The notes under the pieces were generated by a model. That model searched no databases and was not told the origin of the DNA. It worked only from the letters and a program-made list of their open reading frames with translations. A stretch of 51,499 nt of DNA from Paracoccaceae bacterium. GTDB taxonomy: Bacteria; Pseudomonadota; Alphaproteobacteria; Rhodobacterales; Rhodobacteraceae. This document shows, piece after piece, positions 1-6,245 of the stretch. The position numbers and the translations under genes are program-made. The stretch lies in the NCBI GenBank assembly GCA_002402045.2, contig NVUX02000041.1, positions 1 to 51,499 on the forward strand. Reading direction: 5' to 3'. The first letter of the stretch is position 1. Every line of letters begins with the position of its first letter.

Positions 1-330
1 GTTGTATGTCCAGAGCCAATCTGTGGCCTGTTCCTGAGCCTCCTCTATTGTTTCAAAGATGTTCTGGTCCAGCCATTCGTGGCGGACTGTTCGGTTGTAA
101 CGTTCAATGTAGGCATTCTGTTGCGGCTTTCCTGGCTGGATGTATAGGATGTGAATGCCTGCCTTCTCAGCCCACGCCATCAGTTTGCCGCTGACGTATT
201 CAGGGCCGTTATCCACCCGAATTATCTGCGGCTTGCCTCGCCACTCAATAATCCGGTTCAGGCTCCGCACGACCCTTTCAGCAGGCAACGAGAAGTCCAC
301 TTCGATGCTCAATCCCTCGCGGTTGAAGTC

Positions 331-371
331 CACTCTCGGGATATTGCTACGCAATACCCTGCCGTGCAGTG
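331..371 (-). repeat. 41-nt hairpin insertion in transposase orfB
   Basis: Sits exactly between the codons for the two D residues of the expected VLDDFNREG motif. On the plus strand its centre reads GAT-ATTGC-TAC-GCAAT-ACC, a 5-bp stem (6 with the flanking T:A) with a 3-nt loop, followed by CCTGCCGTGCAGTG. The ends CACT/AGTG are also complementary. The length is not a multiple of three, so it breaks the frame. It shares layout with the insertion at 545-582. Confidence 0.7.
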
Positions 372-544
372 ATCCAGCACGTTCAGGGTGCGAATGCTTC
401 GCCCATCAGCTAATTGGTCGGCCATGAAGTCCATGGACCATGTATGGTTGGCGATATCTGGCACCGCCAGCGCGTCTGGTTTATCCCGTTTCAGCCGCTT
501 TTTGGGTCTGATCCGCAGGTTCAGCTCCAGTTCGCAGTAAATCC

Positions 545-582
545 GCCTTACGATGAATGTTCCATTCACCTACCGGCCAGTG
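545..582 (-). repeat. 38-nt hairpin insertion in transposase orfB
   Basis: Interrupts the expected KRVYRIYCELE region between the Y and R codons. On the plus strand its centre reads GAT-GAATG-TTC-CATTC-ACC, then CTACCGGCCAGTG. GAT and ACC flank the stem as in the insertion at 331-371, and the tail matches that copy at 11 of 15 bases, but the five stem bases are different and still self-complementary. It brings an early stop into orfB. Confidence 0.7.
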
Positions 583-876
583 GGTAGACACGCTTATGAT
601 TCCAGCCAAAACCTTTCACATTCCGCAAATACAGAAAGCATAGGCCAAAGCCCCAAGTGCGGCGGTTGTCGGTTAACTTCTCTAGCCAATCTGCGATCTC
701 GGCATTCTCGTCACTCAGCTTGCATTTATATCGATAACAGTTTTCACTGATCTGAAATGCGCGGCAGGCCAAGGCAATGCTAACCCCGCGATCCACGACT
801 GCCTGAACGGCCATCTCCTTCCTTCGGCCCTCTCGGTGATTGCATGCAATCACCTGCCGGGTAATAGATGGCCGCA

Positions 877-1143
877 TTACTTTTTTCCAAGAACTTCCTT
901 TAACAGGTCATTCTGCATGCTCATCTCAGCATACATTCGCTTCAGGCGGCGGTTTTCCTCGGCTAAAGCCTTCATCTCCGACATCATAGACGCATCCATA
1001 CCGCCAAACTTCACACGCCATTTGTAAAAGCTGGCGGTGCTCATCCCGTGTTCTCTGCAAAGTTCAGATACCGGCACACCGCTTTCGGCCTGCTTCAAAA
1101 TACCCATGATCTGTGCGTCGCTGTATCCTGCCTTCTTCATCAA
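877..1143 (-). CDS. IS3-family transposase OrfA
   Basis: An 88-residue DNA-binding subunit of an IS3-family transposase. The first half (about residues 8-50) is a helix-turn-helix with the motif GVPVSELCREHGMSTASFYKW. The second half (about 55-85) is the leucine-rich coiled coil (LAEENRRLKRMYAEM) used for multimerisation. It ends GKK-stop on a GGAAAAAAGTAATG run, where IS3 elements typically make a -1 frameshift into OrfB. It appears intact, unlike OrfB. It binds the element's ends and can act as an inhibitor when the OrfAB fusion is absent, by family knowledge. Confidence 0.9.
   Translation of the reverse strand: MMKKAGYSDAQIMGILKQAESGVPVSELCREHGMSTASFYKWRVKFGGMDASMMSEMKALAEENRRLKRMYAEMSMQNDLLKEVLGKK
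880..886 (-). other. A6G slippery heptamer for -1 frameshift
   Basis: The minus strand reads AAAAAAG directly before the orfA stop TAA, which itself overlaps the orfB ATG. This is the standard IS3-family signal for making OrfAB. It is intact, but with orfB broken twice any fusion made here would end early. Confidence 0.65.
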
Positions 1144-1187
1144 AATCTCCTCAGATTATTATGCCGAGAAAATTCTACTTGTGAACA

Positions 1188-1541
1188 CCAATAGTTTTAG
1201 GAGGGATTACCGGTGCTCTGGATGATCGATTCAAAAACTCGTCTGTTGAATGGGATTTCCTAGCCATTTCCAACAGCTTTACGCGAGATGCCGAACTTGA
1301 GGCTAAGCAAACTGGAAAGCCTCGTGGCCTTGTTTTCGAGTCAGATGACCCGAAAATTCGCGTTTGGGCCAAAACATGGGGCCAGATCATCGATGAATCC
1401 CAAGGCAGGTTGACATTCTTCAAGCGTGGGTTGGAATATGAAGCTAACGATGTGCATGCGCTAGAATACCTGAAAGGTATAAGCGACGAGTATCTAAGCG
1501 ACGAGGTGCGCCAGAAAATATCTGAAATGGCAGCCCAGTAA
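1188..1541 (+). pseudogene. C-terminal remnant of an HSP90-like ATP-binding protein gene
   Basis: An open frame with no start of its own runs from the IS boundary to a TAA at 1539-1541, beginning PIVLGGITGALDDRF. The text VWAKTWGQIIDESQGRLTFF followed by KRGLEYEAND resembles the C-terminal segment of large standalone HATPase (HSP90-like) proteins, often found in accessory regions with restriction or defence genes. The frame is continuous right up to the IS end, so the IS most likely inserted into this gene and the upstream part lies beyond the left edge. Identification of the family is from memory of this C-terminal pattern, with moderate certainty. Confidence 0.6.
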
Positions 1542-1583
1542 TCTTTCCTAATGCAGATCAATGCTTTGGTTTTATTGTATATT

Positions 1584-1670
1584 TGGTGCGAGCGGGGGGA
1601 CTTGAACCCCCACGGCCATACGGCCAACAGATTTTAAGTCTGGCGTGTCTACCTATTCCACCACGCTCGC
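1584..1670 (-). tRNA. tRNA-Leu (anticodon UAA)
   Basis: Full cloverleaf on the minus strand: acceptor GCGAGCG pairs with CGCTCGC; the anticodon arm CCAGA-CTTAAAA-TCTG gives anticodon TAA; there is a long variable arm (GTTGGCCGTATGGCC), as in class II tRNAs; the T arm is GGGGG-TTCAAGT-CCCCC. The 3' end ACCA is encoded (1584-1587). It reads UUA codons. Confidence 0.95.
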
Positions 1671-1756
1671 ATTCTTTAACTGCAATCGGGCCTATATCGG
1701 GCCTGAAAACTGATCTTACGCCTTAACGCCTTGCCCTGTATACGTTCTACTGTACG

Positions 1757-1804
1757 AAACAAAGGACTTTAAGTTTGGCGTGTCTACCATTCCACCACGC
1801 CCGC
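1757..1804 (-). pseudogene. Degraded 5' half of a second tRNA-Leu
   Basis: The minus strand reads GCGGGCGTGGTGGAATGGTA then GACACGCCAAACTTAAAG, which is the acceptor 5' strand, D arm and anticodon region of a tRNA-Leu(UAA). After the anticodon loop the similarity stops: the anticodon stem does not close and no variable arm, T arm or acceptor 3' strand follows. It is close to, but not the same as, the intact tRNA next to it (GCGGGCG instead of GCGAGCG), so it is a separate gene's remnant or a diverged duplicate. Confidence 0.7.
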
Positions 1805-1846
1805 AGCTTGGGGCAAGATAGCTTTATATCGGCTGATGTAAAGCGA

Positions 1847-3838
1847 TTAACCCGATTTTCGCCATGCATTTGAGCGGGCCAAAATACCTTTGCTCAGGAG
1901 CGCGTGCAAAATACGCGCACCCGCGTTGGTATAGAAGATCATCATGCCCATAGCCGCAGCTGGCGCGATATCTCCTGCGTCATTCATATTAAGCACGGCA
2001 ACCGATGCCAAAGCCGTATCGGTGGAGTAAAGGAAGACCACAGCGGAAACGGTTGTCATCGCATTTACAAAAAGATAAATCGAAATATTGAGGATCGCCG
2101 GAAGGGAAACAGGGACGGTGACGCGCCAAAAAAGCTTATAAAAGGGCTGTTTGAGAGATTGAGAAACACTTTCAAACTCCGTGTCCATCTGCTTTAGCGC
2201 CGTTACAGCCGTCAGGTGGCTGACGGTGTAAAAGTGGGTTACCGTAGAAACCACGAGAATGATCATGGTGCCATAGATGAAATTGAGCGGGTTTGACGGG
2301 TTATTAAAATAGAAAATATAGGCGATGCCGAGCACCATGCCGGGGATGGCCATCGGCAGCATGGCAAGCCCTTGAAAAATGGCCCTGCCCTTCTCGAAGC
2401 CTTTGGTTTTTTCAACCATATATGCCCCGAGGAAAACCACCACCGTTCCGATGATTGCAGTAAGAATCGCGAGCAATAGTGAGTTGGTGTACGAGCCCCA
2501 GCCACCGCCATCCATACGCGAAAAATCATAATTTTTAAGCGAGAGCGATAGGTTGTAAGGCCATTGTTTTATCAGCGCGGCAAATTGGCAAACAGCAATG
2601 ATACCGACGATGAAGATGGCGACAAAGCTTGCATATCCGAAGAAAAACCAATCCATAGGCTTGTTGGGTTTTGGCTCAAAAACCACAGAGCGGGAGGTCA
2701 GCAACGCGACCTGTTTTTTCTGCATTCGGCGGTCTATGCCAAAGGCAAGCAGCGCTGGAACAAGCAGGACGATGGAAACCACGGCGCCCATCTCGAAATT
2801 TTGCTGGCCAATCACTTGCTTATAAATATCCACCGCCAGCATATTGAAGTTGCCGCCAATAACCTTGGGCAGGCCAAAATCAGTGATCACGAGGTTAAAA
2901 ACCACGAAGGCCGCGGAAAACAGGCCGTATCGGGCACCGGGAATAGTGACCGTCCAAAACGTGCGCCAGCGGGAGGCTTTTAGGGATTCAGACGCCTCAA
3001 ACAAGCGGGCATCAGAGATGGAGAGCGCAGTGGAAATGATGATCATGGCATGCGGGAAGGTGAAGAACACCGAGCCGATCACAATGCCAATCGGGCCGTT
3101 TATATCATGGCCAAACATCAGGGCTTTGAGCATGCCTTGGCGCGGAGAAAACAGGTAAAGCAGCGCGATACCGGGCAAAAGTGACGGGACAAGAATGGGC
3201 ATCATCGCCACCATGCGGAACACGCCTTTTAGGTGCATTTTACTGCGCGCAAGAGCATAGGCAAACCAAAACGCGAGCGAAACGGTGATAACGGTAACGA
3301 TTACCGCGATCAGCAGCGAATTTTGCACGGATTGAAACAGCGCCGGGGTGGAAAAATAGGTTTTGAAGTTGGTAAGTCCTCGCTCGGAAACCGGACGGAG
3401 CACAACGCGGCGGAACGTGTTACTATCCAGCTCCACCCAATCCGGCCCTGAGTTGCGCTCTGAGCCTATCAGATACACAGCGCTGGGTGTGACCCCACGA
3501 AAACGATAATTTACGGGGCTGCGAAAGCTGAAATCAGGGAAAAACTGCGCAATGCCCAGCCTCCCGTTGGTGTTGGTTGACAGGTCTTCAACAACCGAAG
3601 GGCTTGGCCGCATATTATGGCTTGAAAGCGTGAGCGTTTCGCCAAAATTCCCGCTCTCATCACTCACCTGAACTTCATATTGCCTGAGGTCAAAATGATA
3701 GATCGTGAAGGCTTTTGAAAGCATCACATATAGCGGCAGCGCCAACGCGACGATTAGATAAAGCCCGATAACCAGCATAAAGCTGCGCTGCGCCCAATCA
3801 TCCCGCCCGAGCTTGGGTTTTACCAACGGCCCGCGCAT
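1847..3838 (-). CDS. aepW: 2-aminoethylphosphonate-type ABC transporter permease (fused double module)
   Basis: Inner-membrane permease made of two fused binding-protein-dependent modules, as in the FbpB/ThiP group. Each module has an EAA-type loop: EASESLKASRWRTFW in the first and ESVSQSLKQPFYKLFW in the second. The text TDFGLPKVIGG and IYKQVIGQQNFEMGAVV matches the family annotated as putative 2-aminoethylphosphonate permease. At 663 residues it is about 100 longer than I expect. The excess is a polar stretch at about residues 48-160, between the first membrane segment and the second, presumably periplasmic. Its ATG directly follows the stop of the ATPase gene, so translation is probably coupled. 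Substrate assignment rests on family resemblance. Confidence 0.8.
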   Translation of the reverse strand: MRGPLVKPKLGRDDWAQRSFMLVIGLYLIVALALPLYVMLSKAFTIYHFDLRQYEVQVSDESGNFGETLTLSSHNMRPSPSVVEDLSTNTNGRLGIAQFFPDFSFRSPVNYRFRGVTPSAVYLIGSERNSGPDWVELDSNTFRRVVLRPVSERGLTNFKTYFSTPALFQSVQNSLLIAVIVTVITVSLAFWFAYALARSKMHLKGVFRMVAMMPILVPSLLPGIALLYLFSPRQGMLKALMFGHDINGPIGIVIGSVFFTFPHAMIIISTALSISDARLFEASESLKASRWRTFWTVTIPGARYGLFSAAFVVFNLVITDFGLPKVIGGNFNMLAVDIYKQVIGQQNFEMGAVVSIVLLVPALLAFGIDRRMQKKQVALLTSRSVVFEPKPNKPMDWFFFGYASFVAIFIVGIIAVCQFAALIKQWPYNLSLSLKNYDFSRMDGGGWGSYTNSLLLAILTAIIGTVVVFLGAYMVEKTKGFEKGRAIFQGLAMLPMAIPGMVLGIAYIFYFNNPSNPLNFIYGTMIILVVSTVTHFYTVSHLTAVTALKQMDTEFESVSQSLKQPFYKLFWRVTVPVSLPAILNISIYLFVNAMTTVSAVVFLYSTDTALASVAVLNMNDAGDIAPAAAMGMMIFYTNAGARILHALLSKGILARSNAWRKSG

Positions 3839-4912
3839 CTAGCCAGCCTCGGGAAAGGTTTTTAGCCGCTCGGAAGGCAGCTGAACAAACAGGCTGGTCC
3901 CCTCCTCAAGCCCCAAACGGCGCACGGCATTGATGGAAAAATCAGCAGAAAACGCAACATCTCCCAATTCTGTATTAGCCAGCTCTGCGCGAAAAAATGA
4001 GCCGAGAAACTCCATAGATTTGATGTTGGCTTTCACGGTGTTAGCCCCTTCAGTCTCAACAGGAAGCACATCTTCGGGGCGGATAGTTACAATAATTTTT
4101 CCAGATAATTCATTGTTATCACACTCTAATTTCACGCTTCCTATTTTGACACTATTACCATGGGCCTCGGCTGGAAGCTGGTTCATCGCCCCGATAAAAT
4201 CGGCAACAAAAAGGCTGGCGGGGTTACGATAAATCTCCAGCGGCGTCCCGACCTGCTCAATGGTGCCGTGGTTCATCACCACAATCCGGTCGGCCATAGA
4301 AAGCGCTTCTTCTTGGTCATGGGTCACCATTACGGTGGTAATACCTAGCTTGCGTTGCAGGTCCTTAATTTCGTGGCGAAGAAAAATCCGCACCTTGGCA
4401 TCAAGTGCAGAAAGCGGCTCATCTAGCAGTAAAAGGCCGGGTTTGGTGGCGATAGCGCGCGCAAGAGCTATGCGCTGCTGCTGGCCACCCGAAAGCTGGG
4501 CGGGATACTTTTTGCCTTGTTCTGGCAGGCCGACAAGCTCCAAAAGCTCCGCCACGCGGGCCTTAACTTCAGATTTGGGGCGCTTGGCGTTTTCAAGCCC
4601 GTAAGCGATGTTTTTCTCAATCGTTAGGTTGGGAAACAAAGCATAAGACTGGAAAACAATGCCAAAATTCCGCTCAGCTGGCGGAAAGTTTGATACATCC
4701 ACCCCGGCCTGCTCCACTTTGCCCGAAGTTTGTAGATCAAGCCCGGCAATAGCGCGTAAAAGCGTGGTTTTTCCGCAGCCAGAAGGGCCGAGAAAGCAGA
4801 GGAATTCGCCCTCGATAACATCAAGTGAAATTCCCCGCAGGGCCGTAAAATCTCCAAAATTTTTCCAGAGGTTTTCGATACGCAGATAGATGGAAGGCGC
4901 AGAATCTAGCAT
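3839..4912 (-). CDS. aepV: 2-aminoethylphosphonate-type ABC transporter ATP-binding protein
   Basis: Cytoplasmic ATPase of the importer. The N-terminal two thirds is a standard ABC domain: Walker A GPSGCGKTT near residue 43, Q loop FQSYALFPN, signature LSGGQQQRIALARAIA, Walker B LLLLDEPLSALD, switch VMVTHDQEEA. The C-terminal part (about 240-357) looks like the TOBE regulatory region of the Fe/polyamine/phosphonate transporter group. It lies between the binding-protein gene and the permease gene in one minus-strand operon, with the stop abutting the permease ATG. Ferric iron transport is the main alternative for the family; the partners point to aminoethylphosphonate. Confidence 0.8.
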   Translation of the reverse strand: MLDSAPSIYLRIENLWKNFGDFTALRGISLDVIEGEFLCFLGPSGCGKTTLLRAIAGLDLQTSGKVEQAGVDVSNFPPAERNFGIVFQSYALFPNLTIEKNIAYGLENAKRPKSEVKARVAELLELVGLPEQGKKYPAQLSGGQQQRIALARAIATKPGLLLLDEPLSALDAKVRIFLRHEIKDLQRKLGITTVMVTHDQEEALSMADRIVVMNHGTIEQVGTPLEIYRNPASLFVADFIGAMNQLPAEAHGNSVKIGSVKLECDNNELSGKIIVTIRPEDVLPVETEGANTVKANIKSMEFLGSFFRAELANTELGDVAFSADFSINAVRRLGLEEGTSLFVQLPSERLKTFPEAG

Positions 4913-4935
4913 TTAATGTCCTTGCTAACAGAGGT

Positions 4936-4960
4936 AAAGGGGCAGCCGCGCCGCCCCTTT
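4936..4960 (-). terminator. Hairpin between binding-protein and ATPase genes
   Basis: AAAGGGGC and GCCCCTTT form an 8-bp stem with a 9-nt GC-rich loop in the 66-nt gap after aepX. The minus-strand copy ends in CCCCTTTACC, with only a short U run. Such hairpins after a binding-protein gene commonly stabilise or partly terminate the message so that the binding protein is made in excess. That role here is inferred. Confidence 0.55.
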
Positions 4961-4978
4961 TATGCGTATCCGATACCC

Positions 4979-5986
4979 TTATTTCGGGTCAGATTTGCCG
5001 TCATAACGGCTTGCCCATTCTGCCAAAATAGCGCCGCGATTATTGGCGGCGAACTCAAAGTCGTTGTCGATCATTGCATCAACAAGGCCTTCAGGGAAGT
5101 ACTCAACCGGCTGCGCCACACCCGGATATGCCACAACGGCATAGCCTTGGTTATAGAGCTCATTGGCCTTCCGGGTCACGGTCCAGTCAACCAGCGTTTG
5201 TGCGGCTTCAAGATTGGCGGTGCCAGCCACAATCGCGGTGGCTTCCATATCCCAGCCTACGCCTTCTGTTGGCACAATGATCTCAATAGGTGCGCCAGCA
5301 GCCTTAGATTTGGCCCCCCGGAAGGCAAACGAAACGCCAACTGTGGTTTCACCAGCCGCGGCCAGCTTGCACGGTGCAGAACCAGAGTGGGTGTAGCGGG
5401 AGATATTTGCGTGCAGCCCATCCATAAATTCCCAGCCGCCATCTTCACCAAAGATCTGCAACCAGCTTGATACATCAAGGAAGCCCGTACCCGAAGAATT
5501 TGGGTTTGGCATAATGATGTGGCCTGCATAAACAGGGTCCGTTAGGTCTGCCCAGCTTGTCGGAGCAGGCACACCGTTGGCTTCACCTTCCACGGTATTA
5601 TAGCAAATTGCGGCAACCCACGCATCCATACCTGTCCATGCTGGCGGGGTTGAACTATCAACAAATTTAGGGTCCAGATATTCAACACCTGCGGGCGCAT
5701 AAGGCTCCAGCATGTCTTCGGCCTTCATCAAAAGAAGCGAGGTAGCGGCCAAGCCCCAGATAACATCGGCCTGAGGATTGTTGCGCTCAGCCAATAGCTT
5801 AGCGGTAATAACGCCAGTGGAATCCCGCACCCAGTTGATGGTGATATCTGGGTGGTCTTCGTTAAAGGCTTCGGCATAGCGGGTCAGGTCTTCGGCTTCA
5901 ACGGCTGTATAAACCGTGAGATCTACGGCCATGGCTTGTGCGGCAACACCAAGAGCCAGCACAGATGCGAGTGCAATTCTTTTCAT
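4979..5986 (-). CDS. aepX: 2-aminoethylphosphonate-type periplasmic binding protein
   Basis: Periplasmic solute-binding protein of 335 residues. A signal peptide is clear (MKRIALASVLALGVAAQAMA, cleavage before VD). The mature start LTVYTAVEAEDL, then RDSTGVITAKLLAE, ADVIWGLAATSLLLM and MPNPNSSGTGF match the family annotated as 2-aminoethylphosphonate binding protein (PhnS2/AepX type) in the ferric-binding-like superfamily. The start is supported by GGAGG a few bases upstream. It leads a three-gene operon with ATPase and permease. No phosphonate-degrading enzyme gene (phnWX, phnY) is seen beside it in this window. Confidence 0.82.
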   Translation of the reverse strand: MKRIALASVLALGVAAQAMAVDLTVYTAVEAEDLTRYAEAFNEDHPDITINWVRDSTGVITAKLLAERNNPQADVIWGLAATSLLLMKAEDMLEPYAPAGVEYLDPKFVDSSTPPAWTGMDAWVAAICYNTVEGEANGVPAPTSWADLTDPVYAGHIIMPNPNSSGTGFLDVSSWLQIFGEDGGWEFMDGLHANISRYTHSGSAPCKLAAAGETTVGVSFAFRGAKSKAAGAPIEIIVPTEGVGWDMEATAIVAGTANLEAAQTLVDWTVTRKANELYNQGYAVVAYPGVAQPVEYFPEGLVDAMIDNDFEFAANNRGAILAEWASRYDGKSDPK

Positions 5987-6044
5987 ATTTTCCTCCGTGA
6001 ATGATCGAGAGTCCTTTTCGAATCTGGCTCCCGGTTTTTTAGTA

Positions 6045-6061
6045 GGGTCATTTTATGACAG
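6045..6061 (-). promoter_or_regulatory. Pho-box-like palindrome upstream of aepX
   Basis: On the minus strand, about 60-75 nt before the aepX start, CTGTCAT-AAAA-TGACCC is seen. The first seven bases equal a PhoB half-site and the AT spacer fits, but the second half is out of phase by a base. It can also be read as an inverted repeat GTCAT-AAA-ATGAC. Either a weak Pho box or another regulator's operator; function is inferred only. Confidence 0.3.
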
Positions 6062-6195
6062 TTTTTTTGTATGTGTAGAATTATTTTCAAGCATGGGCCC
6101 ATTTGGTGCCACGTGCTTTACACTTAAACGAAGCTAGTAATTCAAGAAAAAAGGCTAATAATTTGTTGTATGTCTTTATCTAAGTCATGCACATA

Positions 6196-6227
6196 AAAAA
6201 GGCACGCCATTTCTAGCGTGCCTTTTT
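6196..6227 (-). terminator. Terminator after lon
   Basis: A perfect 12-bp stem, AAAAAGGCACGC paired with GCGTGCCTTTTT around an 8-nt loop, lies 19 nt after the lon stop. The minus-strand transcript ends in a run of U. The A/T runs on both sides make it a bidirectional type, but only lon reads into it. Confidence 0.9.
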
Positions 6228-6245
6228 CATCGTAAACATAGTGGC

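Larger units (their letters stand above)
1..877 (-). pseudogene. IS3-family transposase OrfB (DDE integrase), interrupted twice and truncated by window
   Basis: Encodes the catalytic half of the IS3-family transposase. The three DDE residues are visible in WSMDFM, RVDNGPEY and NAYIERYN. The reading frame breaks at two places only. After ...NHKRVY a 38-nt segment (545-582) leads to a stop. After ...RTLNVLD a 41-nt segment (331-371) shifts the frame again. Removing both segments in silico joins the text into the normal family sequence: VY-RIYCELELN at the first site and VLD-DFNREGLSIEVDF at the second. Everything else, down to ...DWLWTYN at the window edge, is intact. The start ATG at 877 overlaps the orfA stop (TAATG). 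Confidence 0.85.
1..1187 (-). mobile_element. IS3-family insertion sequence (IS407-like), cut by window edge
   Basis: Two transposase frames, orfA then orfB, read leftward with the layout of the IS3 family. OrfA carries an N-terminal helix-turn-helix and OrfB a DDE integrase core. The right boundary is placed near 1187 because the reverse strand reads TGTTCACAAG from there, a plausible terminal sequence starting with TG, and because a foreign reading frame runs in phase from position 1188 onward. The other end lies left of the window. No target duplication can be tested with one end only. Apart from two short insertions in orfB the element looks fresh. Confidence 0.85.

Noticed and set aside
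331-582. Programmed translational bypassing over the two transposase insertions
   Set aside because: Bypassing needs the same codon at take-off and landing. At the first insertion TAC would have to match AGG, and at the second GAT would have to match GTG. Neither fits, so insertion with loss of function is simpler.
4936-4960. Member of the GC-arm repeat family in the aepX-aepV gap
   Set aside because: The hairpin contains CGCGCCGC by chance in its loop, but the partner arm at 46-48 nt and the conserved flanks are missing.
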